This document shows positions 35,286 through 46,700 of a DNA stretch of 64,000 nt, piece by piece; the first letter of the stretch is position 1; each line of letters opens with the position of its first letter. Below the pieces are notes generated by a model. That model ran no database searches. It saw only the letters and a program-made list of their open reading frames with translations, and was not told the origin of the DNA. The DNA lies in assembly GCA_028583605.1 (NCBI GenBank), contig CM053327.1, forward strand, positions 43,517,559 to 43,581,558, read 5' to 3'. The stretch is from Dastarcus helophoroides. Lineage: Eukaryota; Arthropoda; Insecta; Coleoptera; Bothrideridae. Made by a program: the position numbers and the translations under genes.

Positions 35286-35524
35286 TTAAATCCTAAAACG
35301 AGGCATGATTTTCACCTTCTAAACCGAAAACTTTCAAAAAATTGGGAACTAAAGCAAAAACTCAAACTTCGTAATAGAAATATGTTCAAATTTTCAAGTT
35401 TAATTTTTAAATACGTAGAAAATTTGAATAAAACAGTCGAAATGCAGGATCGATTAAAACAAAATTTCGAGATTTCGAAATTCGAGTTTGAATTCAAAAT
35501 TTCGACAACAAATTTGAAGTTTTA

Positions 35525-35700
35525 GGATCTATTTAATGAACCTTTAAGCACTGACTGATAAACAACGCAATAGTCTAAGCGAATAGGAGCATGAAATTTC
35601 ATATAGATGTTCGCTCGAATACGTAGGTGAGCACCGAGAGGGGATTTTTTCAAAGTTTAGCCTCTAAGATAGTAAAAATGGGCATTAACGAAAAATCGAT
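35525..35700. repeat. Single diverged unit of the 177-bp satellite family
   Basis: GCACTGACTGATAAACAACG through TACGTAGGTGAGCACCGAGA and TTTAGCCTCTAAGATAGTAA parallels the 177-bp unit. It lies directly next to a foldback element, as at the two large arrays. Confidence 0.6.
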
Positions 35701-35704
35701 TTTT

Positions 35705-35995
35705 ATATAATGAATTAAAATACAAATCTTGTCCCCTGAAACCAAAAAAGATTAAAAAACACAACAAAGGTTAGTTTAACGCGTTTCGATAGTCAAGCTA
35801 TCATCTTCAGAAAGTATTATTCGTTTCGAGTCTCGATTGTGGATTTCAGAGAGTATCTCTCTGAGTTAGCTTAGCTATCGAAACGCGTTAGAGGAACCTC
35901 TGTTGTATTTTTTAATCTTTCTTATTTCATGGCACAAGATTTGTATTACAATTTTTGAAGATAATCAAGAACCAGTTCGTTCCACAAAAAATGTA
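35705..35995. mobile_element. Foldback element, both arms
   Basis: Arms run from AAATCTTGTCCCCTGAAACC to AACCAGTTCGTTCCACA, with a central core GCTTAGCTATCGAAACGCG. The centre contains an unrelated insert (GTTTCGAGTCTCGATTGTGG). Confidence 0.75.
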
Positions 35996-36039
35996 ATAAA
36001 TTATACATAAGGTTGTATTTAAAGTTGCCTACAAGCCTT

Positions 36040-36244
36040 AAGAGCTGATATCATTGATCAATGTGTCCATACAAATTTATCTAAGATTTTGGAGAAGTCA
36101 AAATTTGGAAATGGAATTTTGAAAAGAAACTTTAAAAATGTTAAAAATGAATGTTACCCCACGTTTCTCATTTTTCGAAAATACTTCTAAATTTCGACTT
36201 TAATTTGAAGTGTAATAGTTTAGAGTTGAAAAAATATCTCTCTG
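36040..36244. other. AT-rich spacer
   Basis: Short tract-like DNA between foldback element and satellite array; no gene. Confidence 0.3.
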
Positions 36245-37525
36245 AGCTCTTTACGCGTACAGGCAACTTTGAATTCAGTCGCGTGTATTATTCATTGCAT
36301 AAATTTTAAGTAGTTTTTATTATCTATTTTTACCACCTTGAAGGCTGAATTCTAAAAAATCCTCTGTTAGAGCTCTCCTACGTATTACGCCAAACACCTG
36401 TGCGAAATTTCATGCTCCTAGACACACCTGTTTAAGCTATGCGTAGTTATTAAGTCAGTACTTATTATTCATTGCATACATTTTAAGTAGTATTTAATAT
36501 CCATTTTTACCACCTTAGATGCAGAATTCTGAAAAATACTCTGTAAGAGCTCTCCTACGTATTACTGCAAGCCACTGTGCGAAATTTCGTGCTCTTAGAC
36601 CTACCTGTTTAAGCTATGCGTAGTTATTAAGTCAGTACTTATTATTCATTGCATACATTTTAAGTAGTATTTAATATCCATTTTTACCACCTTAGAGGCT
36701 GAATTCTGAAAAATCCTTTGTAAGAGCTCTCCTACGTATTACGGCAAGCCACTGTGCGAAATTTCGTGCTCTTAGACATACCTGTTTAAGCTATGCGTAG
36801 TTATTAAGTCAGTACTTATTATTCATTGCATACATTCTAAGTAGCTTTTAATATCTTTTTTAACCACTTTAGAGGCTGAATTTTCCAAAATTTTCTGTAA
36901 GTGCTCTCCTACGTATTAAGGCAAACATCTGTGCGAAATTTCATGCTCCTAGATGCACTTGTTTAAGCTATGCGTAGTTATTAAGTCAGTACTTATTATT
37001 TGTTGCATACATTTTAAGTAGTTTTTAATATCTATTTCTACCACCTTAGAGGCTGAATTTTCCAAAATCCCCCGTAAGTGCTCTCCTACGTATTACGGCA
37101 AACATCTGTGGGAAATTTCATGCTCTTAGATACACGTGCTTAAGCTATGCGTAGTTATTAAATCAGAACTTATTATTATTCATTGCATTGTAGTTTTTAA
37201 TACCTATTTTTACCACCTTAGAGGCTGAATTTTCCAAAATCCCCTGTAGGTACTCTCCTACGTATTACGGCAAACACCTGTGCGAAACTTTATGCTCCTA
37301 GACACACCTGTTTAAGCTATGCATTGTTATTAAATCAGTACTTATTATTCATTGCATACATTTTAAGTAGTTTTTAATACCTATTTTTACCACCTTAGAG
37401 GCTGAATTTTTCAAAATCCTCTGTAAGTATTTTCCTACGTATTACGGCAAACACCTGTGCGAAATTTCATACTCTTACACACATCTGTTTAAGCTATGCT
37501 TAGTTATTAAGTCAGTACTTAGCCT
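36245..37525 (-). repeat. 177-bp satellite array, left copy (7-8 units)
   Basis: GCTATGCGTAGTTATTAAGT or its variants start at 36436, 36613, 36790, 36967, 37144, 37316 and 37493. Spacing is 177 bp with one 172-bp unit. The left end has a distinct terminal segment (GCAACTTTGAATTCAGTCGC). This is the same family as 46700-50285 but in the opposite orientation. Units here are more diverged from each other than in the right array. Confidence 0.9.
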
Positions 37526-37895
37526 TCTTTATTTAGAAATTCAAGTTTCAGTTTTTGGTTTAACTTGATCAATATTTTTTTAAGTAAAATTACTCAAATA
37601 CACCCTTAGTTCTTAGACTCTTTTACGAGAGAGATTTTTGCAAGCTAAAAATAACTGAAGCAACGTTTCTGATGACAACTTTTTCCTGATGATTTTAATG
37701 AATTGTTTCCATCCTCATTTAAAAGAGCATGGAAGGTTACGTAAATGTTCCGAATTTCATCAAAAACTGATACTGATCTCTCCGAAGATGATAGCTTGGC
37801 TATCGAAACGCGTTAGAGCAACCTGTGTTCTGTTTTTTAATTTTTCTTGGTTTCAGGTGACAAGATTTGTGTTTAGATTTTTGAAAAATGCTGGT
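37526..37895 (-). mobile_element. Array flank plus foldback arm, left copy
   Basis: The flank (TTCTTTATTTAGAAATTCAA through ATGGAAGGTTACGTAAATG) followed by a foldback arm (CCGAAGATGATAGCTTGGC) is the inverted counterpart of 46311-46700. Satellite, flank and foldback arm therefore form one composite unit present twice. Confidence 0.75.
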
Positions 37896-37899
37896 TTTT

Positions 37900-40800
37900 T
37901 CAAATGACAGCTTTAAAATCGAAATGTGGTAAAGTCTTCAATTCGTTTTATAGAATTCGTTTAAAATTTAAAAATTCGTAACTTTAAAAATTAGATTCCT
38001 TAAAAAAATTAGAAAAATTCGGAAACAGGCTAGTTTTTCAAAAAGTTTAAATTATAAAAATTCGACGTTTCAAGAAAATGGTTAACTCTTTCATAAAAAG
38101 TTTGAAAAAATGTCGAAGTTTTCACAAAACTACAAAAGTCGAACTTTTGAAAAAGATAAAGATTATGAAAAAACTTCTGAAAACAGTCATAACTTCGCGA
38201 AAAGTCCAAATTTTGATGAGAAAAGGTGGACGGGTTAAAATTCTGAAAAAATTCGAGTATTTTAAGGTCGCAATTTTGAAAAAAATAACAATTTAAAAAA
38301 AACAATTTTTCAGAAAAGGTGAAAATTTTTTTAAAAAAGTCTAATAATTTCCCAAGTTTACTACACAAAAGTCGAATCTTTTTAATAAGATAAAATTTAT
38401 GAAAAAGTCAGATTTTTCGAAAAAAAAAGGTTAAAACTTGGAAAAGTAGCGAACAATTTAAACAAAAGTGGAAATTTTCAAAAAATATTTTGAAAAAACA
38501 GGTATAGGTTTTTAAAAAAATGTTCCAACGCAATCATATTTATAAAAAATCAAAATTTTGAAACAAATTCGATGTTTTGAGAAAAAAGCTTTGCCAAAAT
38601 TTTTACAAAAAGTCGAAATTTAGAAAAAAGGGAGAGATTTTCCAAAAAATCAAAGTTATGGCTTTGAGAAAAAGTCAAAATTTTGATGATAAAAGGCCGT
38701 AGTTTCGAAAAAAGTAAAAATTCCGAAAAAAAGTTGGAAAATATTAAAAATAGTCGACATTTAAAAAAAAATCAGTTTTTCAAAAAGGTGAAACCTAAAA
38801 ACAAATTAAATTTTTCAAATAAAAGTTCAATTTACTTCAGAAAAGTCGAGTCTCGAAAAAAAGTCGAATTTCGAAAAAAAGTCGAAATTTTTGAAAAAAA
38901 GTCGTAATTCTGAAAAAAAGTCGTAATTCTGAAAAAAAAAATCAATTTTTCAAAAAAGGTAAAAATTTTAAGGAAAAAGTCGAATTTTCCAAAACTACCC
39001 AGAAGTCGAAACTTCGAGAATAAGACAAAATTTTTGAAAAAGTCAGAATTTTCGAAAAAAAAAGCTTAAAACTTCGAAAAATAGTGAACAGTTTGAACAA
39101 AAGTTTAAATTTTCAAAAAGAGTGAATATTTTAAAAAAAGGTAAAAGTTTTCAATAAAAAAAACATTCAGCACAATCATATTTATAAAAAAAGACCAAGA
39201 TTTCGAAAAAAAATCGAAATTTTAAGAAAAATGCATTCTGTTAAAATTTTTATAAAAAATCGAAATTTTGATAAAAAGGGGGCAATTTTTCAAAAAGACC
39301 GGATTCTGAAAAAAGTTTTGGCTTTGAGAAAAAGTCGAAAATTTGATGACAAAAGGTCGCAATTTTGGAAAAAGTGAAAATCTCCGAAAAAAAAAATTGG
39401 AAAACATTAAAAATGTCGAAATTTAAAAAAAAATCAGGTTTTGAAAAGGACAAAACTTAAAAAAAAAAATCGAACCTTTTACATAAAAGTTCAGTTTAAT
39501 ACATGAAAGTCGAACCTCAGAAAAACTCGAAATTTTTGAAAAAAAAGTTGGAATTTGGAAAATATCACTTTTTCTAAAAAGGTGAAAATTTTCGGAAAAG
39601 AGTCGAATTTTCCAAATTTACTACCTAAAAGTCAAAACTTCGAGAATGAGACAAACTATTTTTGGAAAGTCAGAATTTTCCAAATAAAAAAAAAGGTTAA
39701 AACTTCGAAAAATAGTGAAAAGTTTGAACAAAAGTGGAAAAGTTCAAAAAGGGTGAATATTTTAAAAAAAGGTAAAGGTTTTCAAAGAAAAAAGAAATTC
39801 AGCACAATCATATTTATAAAAAAGACTAAGATTTGAAAAAAATCGAAATTCAGAGAAAAAGCATTTTGTTAAAATTTTTATGAAAGGTTGAAATTTTGAA
39901 AAAAAAAGGGGAAATTTTCCAAAAAGACCAAATTCTGAAAAAAAGTTTTAGCTTTGAGAACAAGTTAAAATTTTGATAATAAAAGGTCCAAATTGTCAAA
40001 AAAGGTGAAAATTCCGTAAAAATTTGGAAAATATTAAAAATGTCGAAAAATTTACAAAAAATCAGTTTTTGAAAAAGACGAAACTTAAAAAAAAATCGGA
40101 TCTTTCACTTAAAAGTTTAATTTACTATATGAAAGTAGAACCTCGAGAAAACCTCGAAATTTCTGAAGAAAAAAGTGGCAATTTTGAAAAAAAATCAATT
40201 TTTCTAAAAAGGTGGAAATTTTCGGAAAAAAGTCGAATTTCCCAAATTTACTGCCCAAAAGCCGAAACTAAAATCAGATTTTCGAAAAGACGAAACTTAA
40301 AAAAAGCTCGATTTTTTTAAATATAAGTCTATTTACTACATGAAAGTCAAATCTCGAGAAAAAGTCGAAATTTTTGAAAAAAAATCGGAATTTTGAAAAA
40401 AGGGAGAAAATTTCCAAATAGACCAGATTCTGAAAAAAGTTTTGGCTTTGAGAAAAAGACCAAATTGTGATGAGAAAAGGTCGAAATTTCAGGAAAAGTG
40501 AAATATCAGAAGAAAAGTTGGAAAATATTAAAAATGTAAAAAATTTACAAAAAATCAGTTTTTAAAAAAGACGAAATAGTGAAAAGTTTGAACAAAAGTG
40601 GAAAATTTTAAAAAGAGGGAAAAGTCGCAATTTTGAAAAAAATCAATTATTCTAAAAGGGTGAAAATTTTCGGAAAAAAGTCGAATTTGCCAAATTTACT
40701 GCCCAAAGGTCGAAACTTCGAGAATGAGACAAAATTTTTGAAAAAGTCAGAATTTTCGAAAAAAAAAGCTTAAAACTTCGAAAAATAGTGAACAGTTTGA

Positions 40801-42585
40801 ACAAAAGTTTAAATTTTCAAAAAGAGTGAATATTTTAAAAAAGAGGTAAAGGTTTAAAAAAATGTGTCTGCACAATCATATTTATAAAAAGGATCAAAAT
40901 TTTGAAAAAAATCGAAATTTTGAGAAAAAAGCTTTGTAACAAAATTTTTACAAAAGTCAAAATTTAAAAAAAAAGAGGGAAATTTTCCGAAAAAATCAGA
41001 TTCTGAAAAAAGTTTACGACTTTGAGAAAAAGTCGAAATTTTGATGATAAAAGTTCGAAATTTCGAAAAAAGTGAGAAAATTCCGAAAAAAAGTTGGAAA
41101 ATATTAAAAATGTCGAAATTTAAAACAAAATTCAGTTTTTCAAAAAGACGAAACCAAAAAAAAAATCGAGTCTTTCAAATAAAAGTTCAATTTACTACAT
41201 GAAATCAAACCTCGAGAAAAAGTCGAGTTTTTTAAAAAAAAATCACATTTCTGAAAAAATTCAATTTTTCGAAAAAGGTGAAAATTTTAGAAAGAAAGCC
41301 GAATTTCCCAAATTTACTACACGAAAGTGGAAACTTCGAAAATGAGACAAAGTTTTTAAAAATTTAGAATTTTCGAAAAAAAAGGTTAGAACTTCGAAAA
41401 ATAGTGAAAAGTTTAAAGAAAAGTGGAAATATTTTAAAAAAGGGAAGAGTTGCAATTTTGACAAAAATCAATTATTCTAAAAGGGTGAAAATTTTCGGAA
41501 AAAAGTTGAATTTGCCAAATTTACTGCCCAAAAGTCGAAACTTCGAGAATAAGACAAAATTTTTGAAAAAGTCAGAATTTTCGAAAAAAAAAGCTTAAAA
41601 CTTCGAAAAATAGTGAATAGTTTGAACAAAAGTTTAAATTTTCAAAAAGAGTGAATATTTTGAAAAAGAGGTAAAGGTTTAAAAAAAAATGTGTCTGCAC
41701 AATCATATTTATAAAAAGGATCAAAATTTTGAAAAAAATCGAAATTTTGAAAAAAAAGCTTTGTAACAAAATTTTTACAAAAGACAAAATTTAAAAAAAA
41801 AGGGAGAAATTTTCCGAAAAAATCAGATTCTGAAAAAAGTTTACGACTTTGAGAAAAAGTCGAAATTTTGATGATAAAAGATCGAAATTTCGAAAAAAGT
41901 GAAAATTCCGAAAAAAAGTTGGAAAATATTAAAAATGTCGAAATTTAAAACAAAAATCAGTTTTTCAAAAAGACGAAACTAAAAAAAAAAAAATCGAATC
42001 TTTCAAATAAAAGTTCAATTTACTACATGAAATCAAACCTCGAGAAAAAGTCGAGTTTTTAAAAAAAAATCACATTTGTGAAAAAATTCAATTTTTCGAA
42101 AAAGGTGAAAATTTTAGAAAAAAAGTCGAATTTCCCAAATTTACTACACGAAAGTCGAAACTTCGAAAACGAGACAAAGTTTTTAAAAATTTAGAATTTT
42201 CGAAAAAAAAGGTTAAAACTTCGAAAAATAGTGAAAAGTTTGAACAAAAGTGGAAAATTTTAAAAAGAGGGATAAGTCGCAATTTTGAAAAAAATCAATT
42301 ATTCTAAAAGGGTGAAAATTTTCGGAAAAAAGTTGAATTTCCAAAATTTACTACCCAAAAGTCGAAACTTCGAGAATAAGACAACATTTTTGAAAAAGTC
42401 AGAATTTTCCAAAAAAAAAGCTTAAAACTTCGAAAAATAGTGAAAAGTTTGAACAAAAGTGTAAATTTTCAAAAAGAGTGAATATTTTGAAAAAGAGGTA
42501 AAGGTTTAAAAAAAATGTTTCTGCCCAAAATTTATAAACAAGATCAAAATTCTGAAAAAATTCGATATTTTGAGAAAAATGCATT
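37900..42585. repeat. Degenerate AT-rich tract, A-rich strand on +
   Basis: About 4.7 kb of GTCGAAATTTTGAAAAA-type DNA with higher-order structure. CACAATCATATTTATAAAAA recurs near 38530, 39173, 39806, 40871 and 41698, that is at roughly 630-830 bp. The last part (about 40700-42590) is a clearer repeat of about 827 bp. All ORFs are low-complexity. Confidence 0.8.
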
Positions 42586-42850
42586 GTGCAAGAAGAATGC
42601 AACCTAGACTACAAATTCATGCAGCCCTCCAGGCGGCGTGTATAGTGAATCATAGATAGCTGAAGTACCAACAGTTGGCACACTGCCACCTAGCGAAGCG
42701 GTTGCTCTCTAGGAGAGTTCCCAGAAGACAAGGATTTTATAATGCACAGACCAATTGGTTTGAACATTTATTAGATTCGAAGTTTGGTTTCGATCTTGTT
42801 AGATCTTGGCAGTTTGGTATATTCAACTCGAAAGCTAATAAATGTTCCGA
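42586..42850 (+). mobile_element. LTR-like dispersed repeat, copy A
   Basis: It starts near TTGTGCAA and shares with 60617-60835 a series of blocks: TGCAGCCCTC, ACCAACAGTTG, GTTGCTCTCT against GATCGCTCTCT, CCAGAAGACA, and GTTAGATCT against ATTAGATCT. It ends near GCTAATAAATGTTCC, which contains a poly-A signal. A TGT start and AATAAA near the end suggest a solo LTR. The 3' terminus and target duplication were not found. Confidence 0.4.
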
Positions 42851-42909
42851 CAAGTAAATACTAAAACATTCAGAGGCGTCAAGCGAGTGACTCTTTAGTA
42901 CTACCACCG

Positions 42910-43716
42910 AACGAATTTTTCTTCAATTTTTGGTAATCATATCGGAGTCTTTTATGTTGAAAGAATTATTTATTTAATATATATTATACTTCTGTTCATG
43001 GCATTTTGTCATTTTCTCGTTGGGAGTGGGTGCAGGTAGTTCAAAATGTAGATTTTTTTAAATTAAACTGACATAAATGTTATTTTAGTTCGACGTGGAA
43101 TGATACACCAACACTGCCATAATTAATGAATTGTTTTTAAATAGTCCCATGTTTTGTAACGTGATTTAAAACAACCAACCTCCACGAAAGCTGTAACTAA
43201 TTCAACTAAATCACTGGACGTATAACGCAATCATTTTAGGAATTTGCAAAATGCCATTTCTGTCCAGAATATTTCGTTAGACGTATTATATTGCGAGTGA
43301 ATATTTGGGGTCGCTGTATTAAATTTAATGTACCAATTTGCTGTATTTAAATTGCGTATTTGGAATTTATGATGTTTATTACTTATAAATTTTAATAAAT
43401 CAGTCCCGCTGTCTCCGAAACCCGAGGGAAAGCGTAAAAGTCTCATTTCCCTTCAGATAAATTCATCCCATTATCCATTAGGCAACGATGTAAAAATTCT
43501 CGCTTTGTGAAAATAATGGGAACAAATTTCATAATCAGGCACATTTCTTAAACAATGAAAAGAAATATTAAGTAGCAGCGTATTATTATTATTATTTTTC
43601 AACCTGATTTTGTTGTGTTTATTATATTTATTTAACTGATTTTGTTCTCATGTGTTTTACTTTCAAATTTTTATTAGTCGATTGTTAAATCTCTGACTTT
43701 TTTGAATTTATCTCTC
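42910..43716. other. Unique DNA, no gene recognised
   Basis: No exon was recognised. The minus ORF at 43231-43446 lacks known similarity. Confidence 0.35.
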
Positions 43717-43825
43717 AGAAGATGATAGCTTCGTTATCGAAACGCATTAGAGCAACCTCTGTTCTGTTTTTCAATCTTTCTTGATTTCAGGAGACAAGAT
43801 TTGTATTTCAATTTTTGTATATTTG
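43717..43825 (+). mobile_element. Foldback arm, single
   Basis: AGAAGATGATAGCTTCGTTA through AATCTTTCTTGATTTCAGGA and TTGTATTTCAATTTTTG; the other arm is absent. Confidence 0.65.
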
Positions 43826-44367
43826 AGTTTTATGTCGACATTTCGTCCATTTTCTCGAAATGTTATATTAATTTTTCTAAATTTTGTTCTTTTTTCTTTG
43901 AAATTTCAACCGTAAAATAGACATTTTTGTTTTAACTTTTGATCAAACAAAACTTTATGTGACTATGCATTATTAAAAAGACCATATTTGAGGTATTTCA
44001 GGTTTTAAATTTCGACGTCAAATTTGGATTTATGTTTATCTCCCTCCCCCAAGAGCGGCCATGCAGAGATTTTTTATGTAAAAATAGTGGGATGTAAGCA
44101 AATTTAGTTATAATTTACATTTCTAACCCTTACTTTGTTGAATCCTTCAATATATATAGCCTTTATTAATGAAACCAGGTCCGGTCATAGCAAATATTTG
44201 AAGAAACATTGTGGAATTTTTAATAGCTGTTGTTATTTTAATCGTCGAATTTAGATATAAAATTTGAAAATAAAATACATAAATATAAGACACTCTTCCA
44301 GATGGGGTGGTTTTTGTTCAGATTTATTCTGATTTTAATGGATAAAATCAATGAGTTAAGTTTTTTT
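43826..44367. other. Intron-like DNA, old repeat fragment
   Basis: No gene. It includes a segment (CATTTCTAACCCTTACTTTG) related to 4770-4850. Confidence 0.35.
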
Positions 44368-44580
44368 TTTGGTGGAACGGACTGGTCCTTGGTTATCTTA
44401 AAAAATTATATATAATTATATAATTATATATACAAATTTTGTCCCCTGAAACCAAGAAAGATAAAAAACACAGCAAAGGTTGCTCTAACGCGTTTCGATA
44501 GCTAAGCTATCATCTTCAGAGGGATACTTTTTTAATCTTTATTGGTTTCAGGGGACAAGATTTGTATTTCTATTAATGAA
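44368..44580. mobile_element. Foldback element copy, 200 bp upstream of the dlg1 exon
   Basis: GGTGGAACGGACTGGTCC opens the left arm. An (ATATAATT)n insertion interrupts it. The minus-orientation core CGTTTCGATAGCTAAGC follows, then the truncated right arm (GGTTTCAGGGGACAAGAT). Confidence 0.75.
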
Positions 44581-44783
44581 TTAAGCGACACTTTGTTGTT
44601 TTAAATAAATGAATTTGATTAAACTTGCAGATTCCTTAGTAAAACTAACATAAGGAATTTTGGTTTTAGTGTTACCATTAATTTTCGAAGACGTTGTATA
44701 GAGAAAGAATTGAAAAAAGTAACAATAAACCAGTCGCCAATGTCAATCGATCGAAGTTTCTAATTATAATTTATCGTTTGCAG

Positions 44784-44920
44784 ATATTCAAGAATTTTAT
44801 GAACTTACTTTACTGGATGAAAATAAATCTGTTCAAGAGAAAACTGCGGAGACCATCCGGATCGCAAACAAATGGGAAACTTCGGATGGACCGATAGCTC
44901 CTACCTACACTAATAATGAC
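44784..44920 (+). CDS. dlg1: dlg1 internal exon (end of L27 domain)
   Basis: A 137-bp exon is preceded by TTTATCGTTTGCAG and followed by GTAAGTTTTT. Reading with two bases carried from a split codon gives IQEFYELTLLDENK, then SVQEKTAETIRIANKWE and a Pro/Thr/Asn-rich linker, 45 full codons ending in phase 0. This matches the C-terminal part of the L27 domain of Discs large/SAP97 (DIQEFYELTLLD in fly, with QQKTAET following). In flies L27 occurs in the S97-type isoforms and mediates assembly with other L27 proteins such as Lin-7 partners at synapses and junctions. A CTAAT branch-site candidate lies about 25 bp upstream of the acceptor. The first half of L27 and the PDZ1 exon were not found in the window, which implies large introns. 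No defect is visible in the exon. Confidence 0.85.
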
Positions 44921-45591
44921 GTAAGTTTTTGCTCCAAAACTTTGTTTCTAAACTTTATATCCCTCAAACGAAAATTGCACGAACTCGAAACAACAAACCG
45001 CATAAAACTATAAACTTATGCCCGACTTACGTAGAGATTCTGCACAATATCTTATTAAGCAAACATTCGAACAGCTAATTCTCCTGCCGAATCCCCCAGA
45101 CGTCGCTTCGTTTGTAATAAAAAAGCGCCTTCGTTAAATGAATTTGCTGTTGAATAAAACATTCTCTACACGAACTCAAAGGACAGGTAACTTCGATAAA
45201 TATGCATTGACCGGAAATGGGGCGTCTCAGGAATTCTTCCTAAAATTGAGTTCCTAAGAAAATTAGAATCTCATCCAATTACTTTTACTTTGTCGAAACA
45301 ACGTTTTCGGAAGTTATTTCCCTTAATGATTTTTTATCTCGCCAGAAGTTCACCGAAAATTCCGATAATTTAATTTCCTCCCTCATTAATTTTCATTACG
45401 CTTAACGCTTGTTGTTTTCGTGTTAACTTTTATACGCCCCATGGTTAAGAGGGCGCTATGAAGTCTTCATTTGGCGAATGACACAGAAATATGAATGTGC
45501 AGAGGAATATTGAGAGGCTGCGTAACTTTTTTAACAATTATTTATCTAATACATTCAATTTTGTTCAATTCTGTTTTTAAATCCAATTATT
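44921..45591. other. dlg1 intron, unique DNA
   Basis: It begins with a strong donor (GTAAGT). The unique sequence that follows contains no further exon that I can recognise. Confidence 0.5.
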
Positions 45592-45996
45592 TTATGAAGT
45601 AAACGATAGTAAATTTTCAGCAGCAATTATATTCATAAAATCCGGTCGTGAAGAAATAACTTGCAGCTCTACCTCTCTGGTGGTTGCATACTGTGATTTA
45701 GCTTGCATTCTGTTTGCATTTGTTGGAGTTTGGTTACAGTTTCTTCTATGGACCAATAGGTGGCGTTGCTTAGGAGCCACATGGCACGTTTTTCGTTGAT
45801 TCTTTAGTATCTACTTGTCGAAGGGTTGGATACGATTGGTCTTGTCTTTGGGTTGGATACTATTGGTCTTGTCTTTGGGTTGGATACGATTGGTCTTGTC
45901 TTTGGGTTGGATATACCAACCTGACGATGACGAGCAGTACAAACGCCCTTGTACCATCTTTACAATAATGCCCTCTTCAAATTGAATTAAAATCAA
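45592..45996 (-). repeat. 27-bp tandem repeat within a decayed reading frame
   Basis: Three and a third units of 27 bp (GGGTTGGATACGATTGGTC plus TTGTCTTT) lie at 45823-45911. On the minus strand they read as a nine-residue repeat, IQPKDKTNR or in another frame SNPKTRPIV. Further minus-strand sequence contains ATYWSIEETVTKLQQMQTEC, which looks coding-like but stops soon after. It may be a decayed mobile-element gene. I do not recognise it. Confidence 0.35.
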
Positions 45997-46310
45997 CGAA
46001 AGTTTGATAAAAAGTCGATTTTTCGATAAGCAATCAAAATTGCGATAAAAAAAAATAAATAAATAAAAATTTAGTACGTACTTATATTCGAAAGTTCGAG
46101 TTTGTCGATTTTCAAAGTTTAAAAATTCATGTTTGAACTCTGAATGTCGAGTTTTCTAGAAAAATTGACATATCAAGTGTTTTTATTAAGATTTTTTATT
46201 ACATTTTCAAGATTTAAATTGGTACTTCAAATATTGACGTCGAAACAGGAGAAATGTATTAAAATAAAAAAAGCTAATTTATTTTCTTATTTTGCATACA
46301 AATTTTTCTT

Positions 46311-46700
46311 TTGGTCCTTGGTTATCTTCAAAAGCCTTGTCCCCTGAAACCAAGAAAGATTAAAAAACACAACAGAGATTGCTCTAACTCGTTTCGATAG
46401 CCAAGCTATCATCTTCAGAGAGATCAGTATCAGTTTTTGGTGAAATTTGGAACATTTATATAACCTTCCATGTTCTTTTAAATGAGGATGGAAACATTAA
46501 AATCATCAGAAAAAAGTTGACATCAGAAGAGCCGCTTCAGTTATTTTTAATTTGCAAAAGTCTCTCTCGTTAACATGTTAAAAGAGTCTAAGAACTAAGG
46601 ATAATCTATTTGAGTAATTTTGCTCAAAAAAATATTATTCAAGCTAAACCAAAAACTGAAACTTGAATTTCTAAATAAAGAAGGCTAAGTACTAACGTAA
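46311..46700 (+). mobile_element. Foldback arm plus array flank, right copy
   Basis: The foldback arm (GGTCCTTGGTTATCTTC to CATCTTCAGAGAGATCAG) is joined to a flank (AACCTTCCATGTTCTTTTAA through TTGAATTTCTAAATAAAGAA). The flank is the inverted copy of 37526-37895. The outermost bases of the arm are missing. Confidence 0.75.
46381..46425 (-). ncRNA. Hammerhead-like motif in a foldback arm (best minus-strand example)
   Basis: On the minus strand CTCT precedes CTGAAGA, then an extra T, the hairpin GATAGC-TTG-GCTATC, GAAA, helix III ACGAGT, T as the cleavage-site base, and AGAG, which pairs with CTCT. All elements of a type I hammerhead are present in order. The unpaired T after CUGAAGA and the weak helices make activity uncertain. 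The motif recurs through the window on both strands. Confidence 0.4.

Noticed and set aside
37900..42590. Many 60-110 codon ORFs rich in F/K/N/S in the AT-rich tracts
   Set aside because: Sequence composition, lack of domains and the same pattern on both strands show they are low-complexity shadows.
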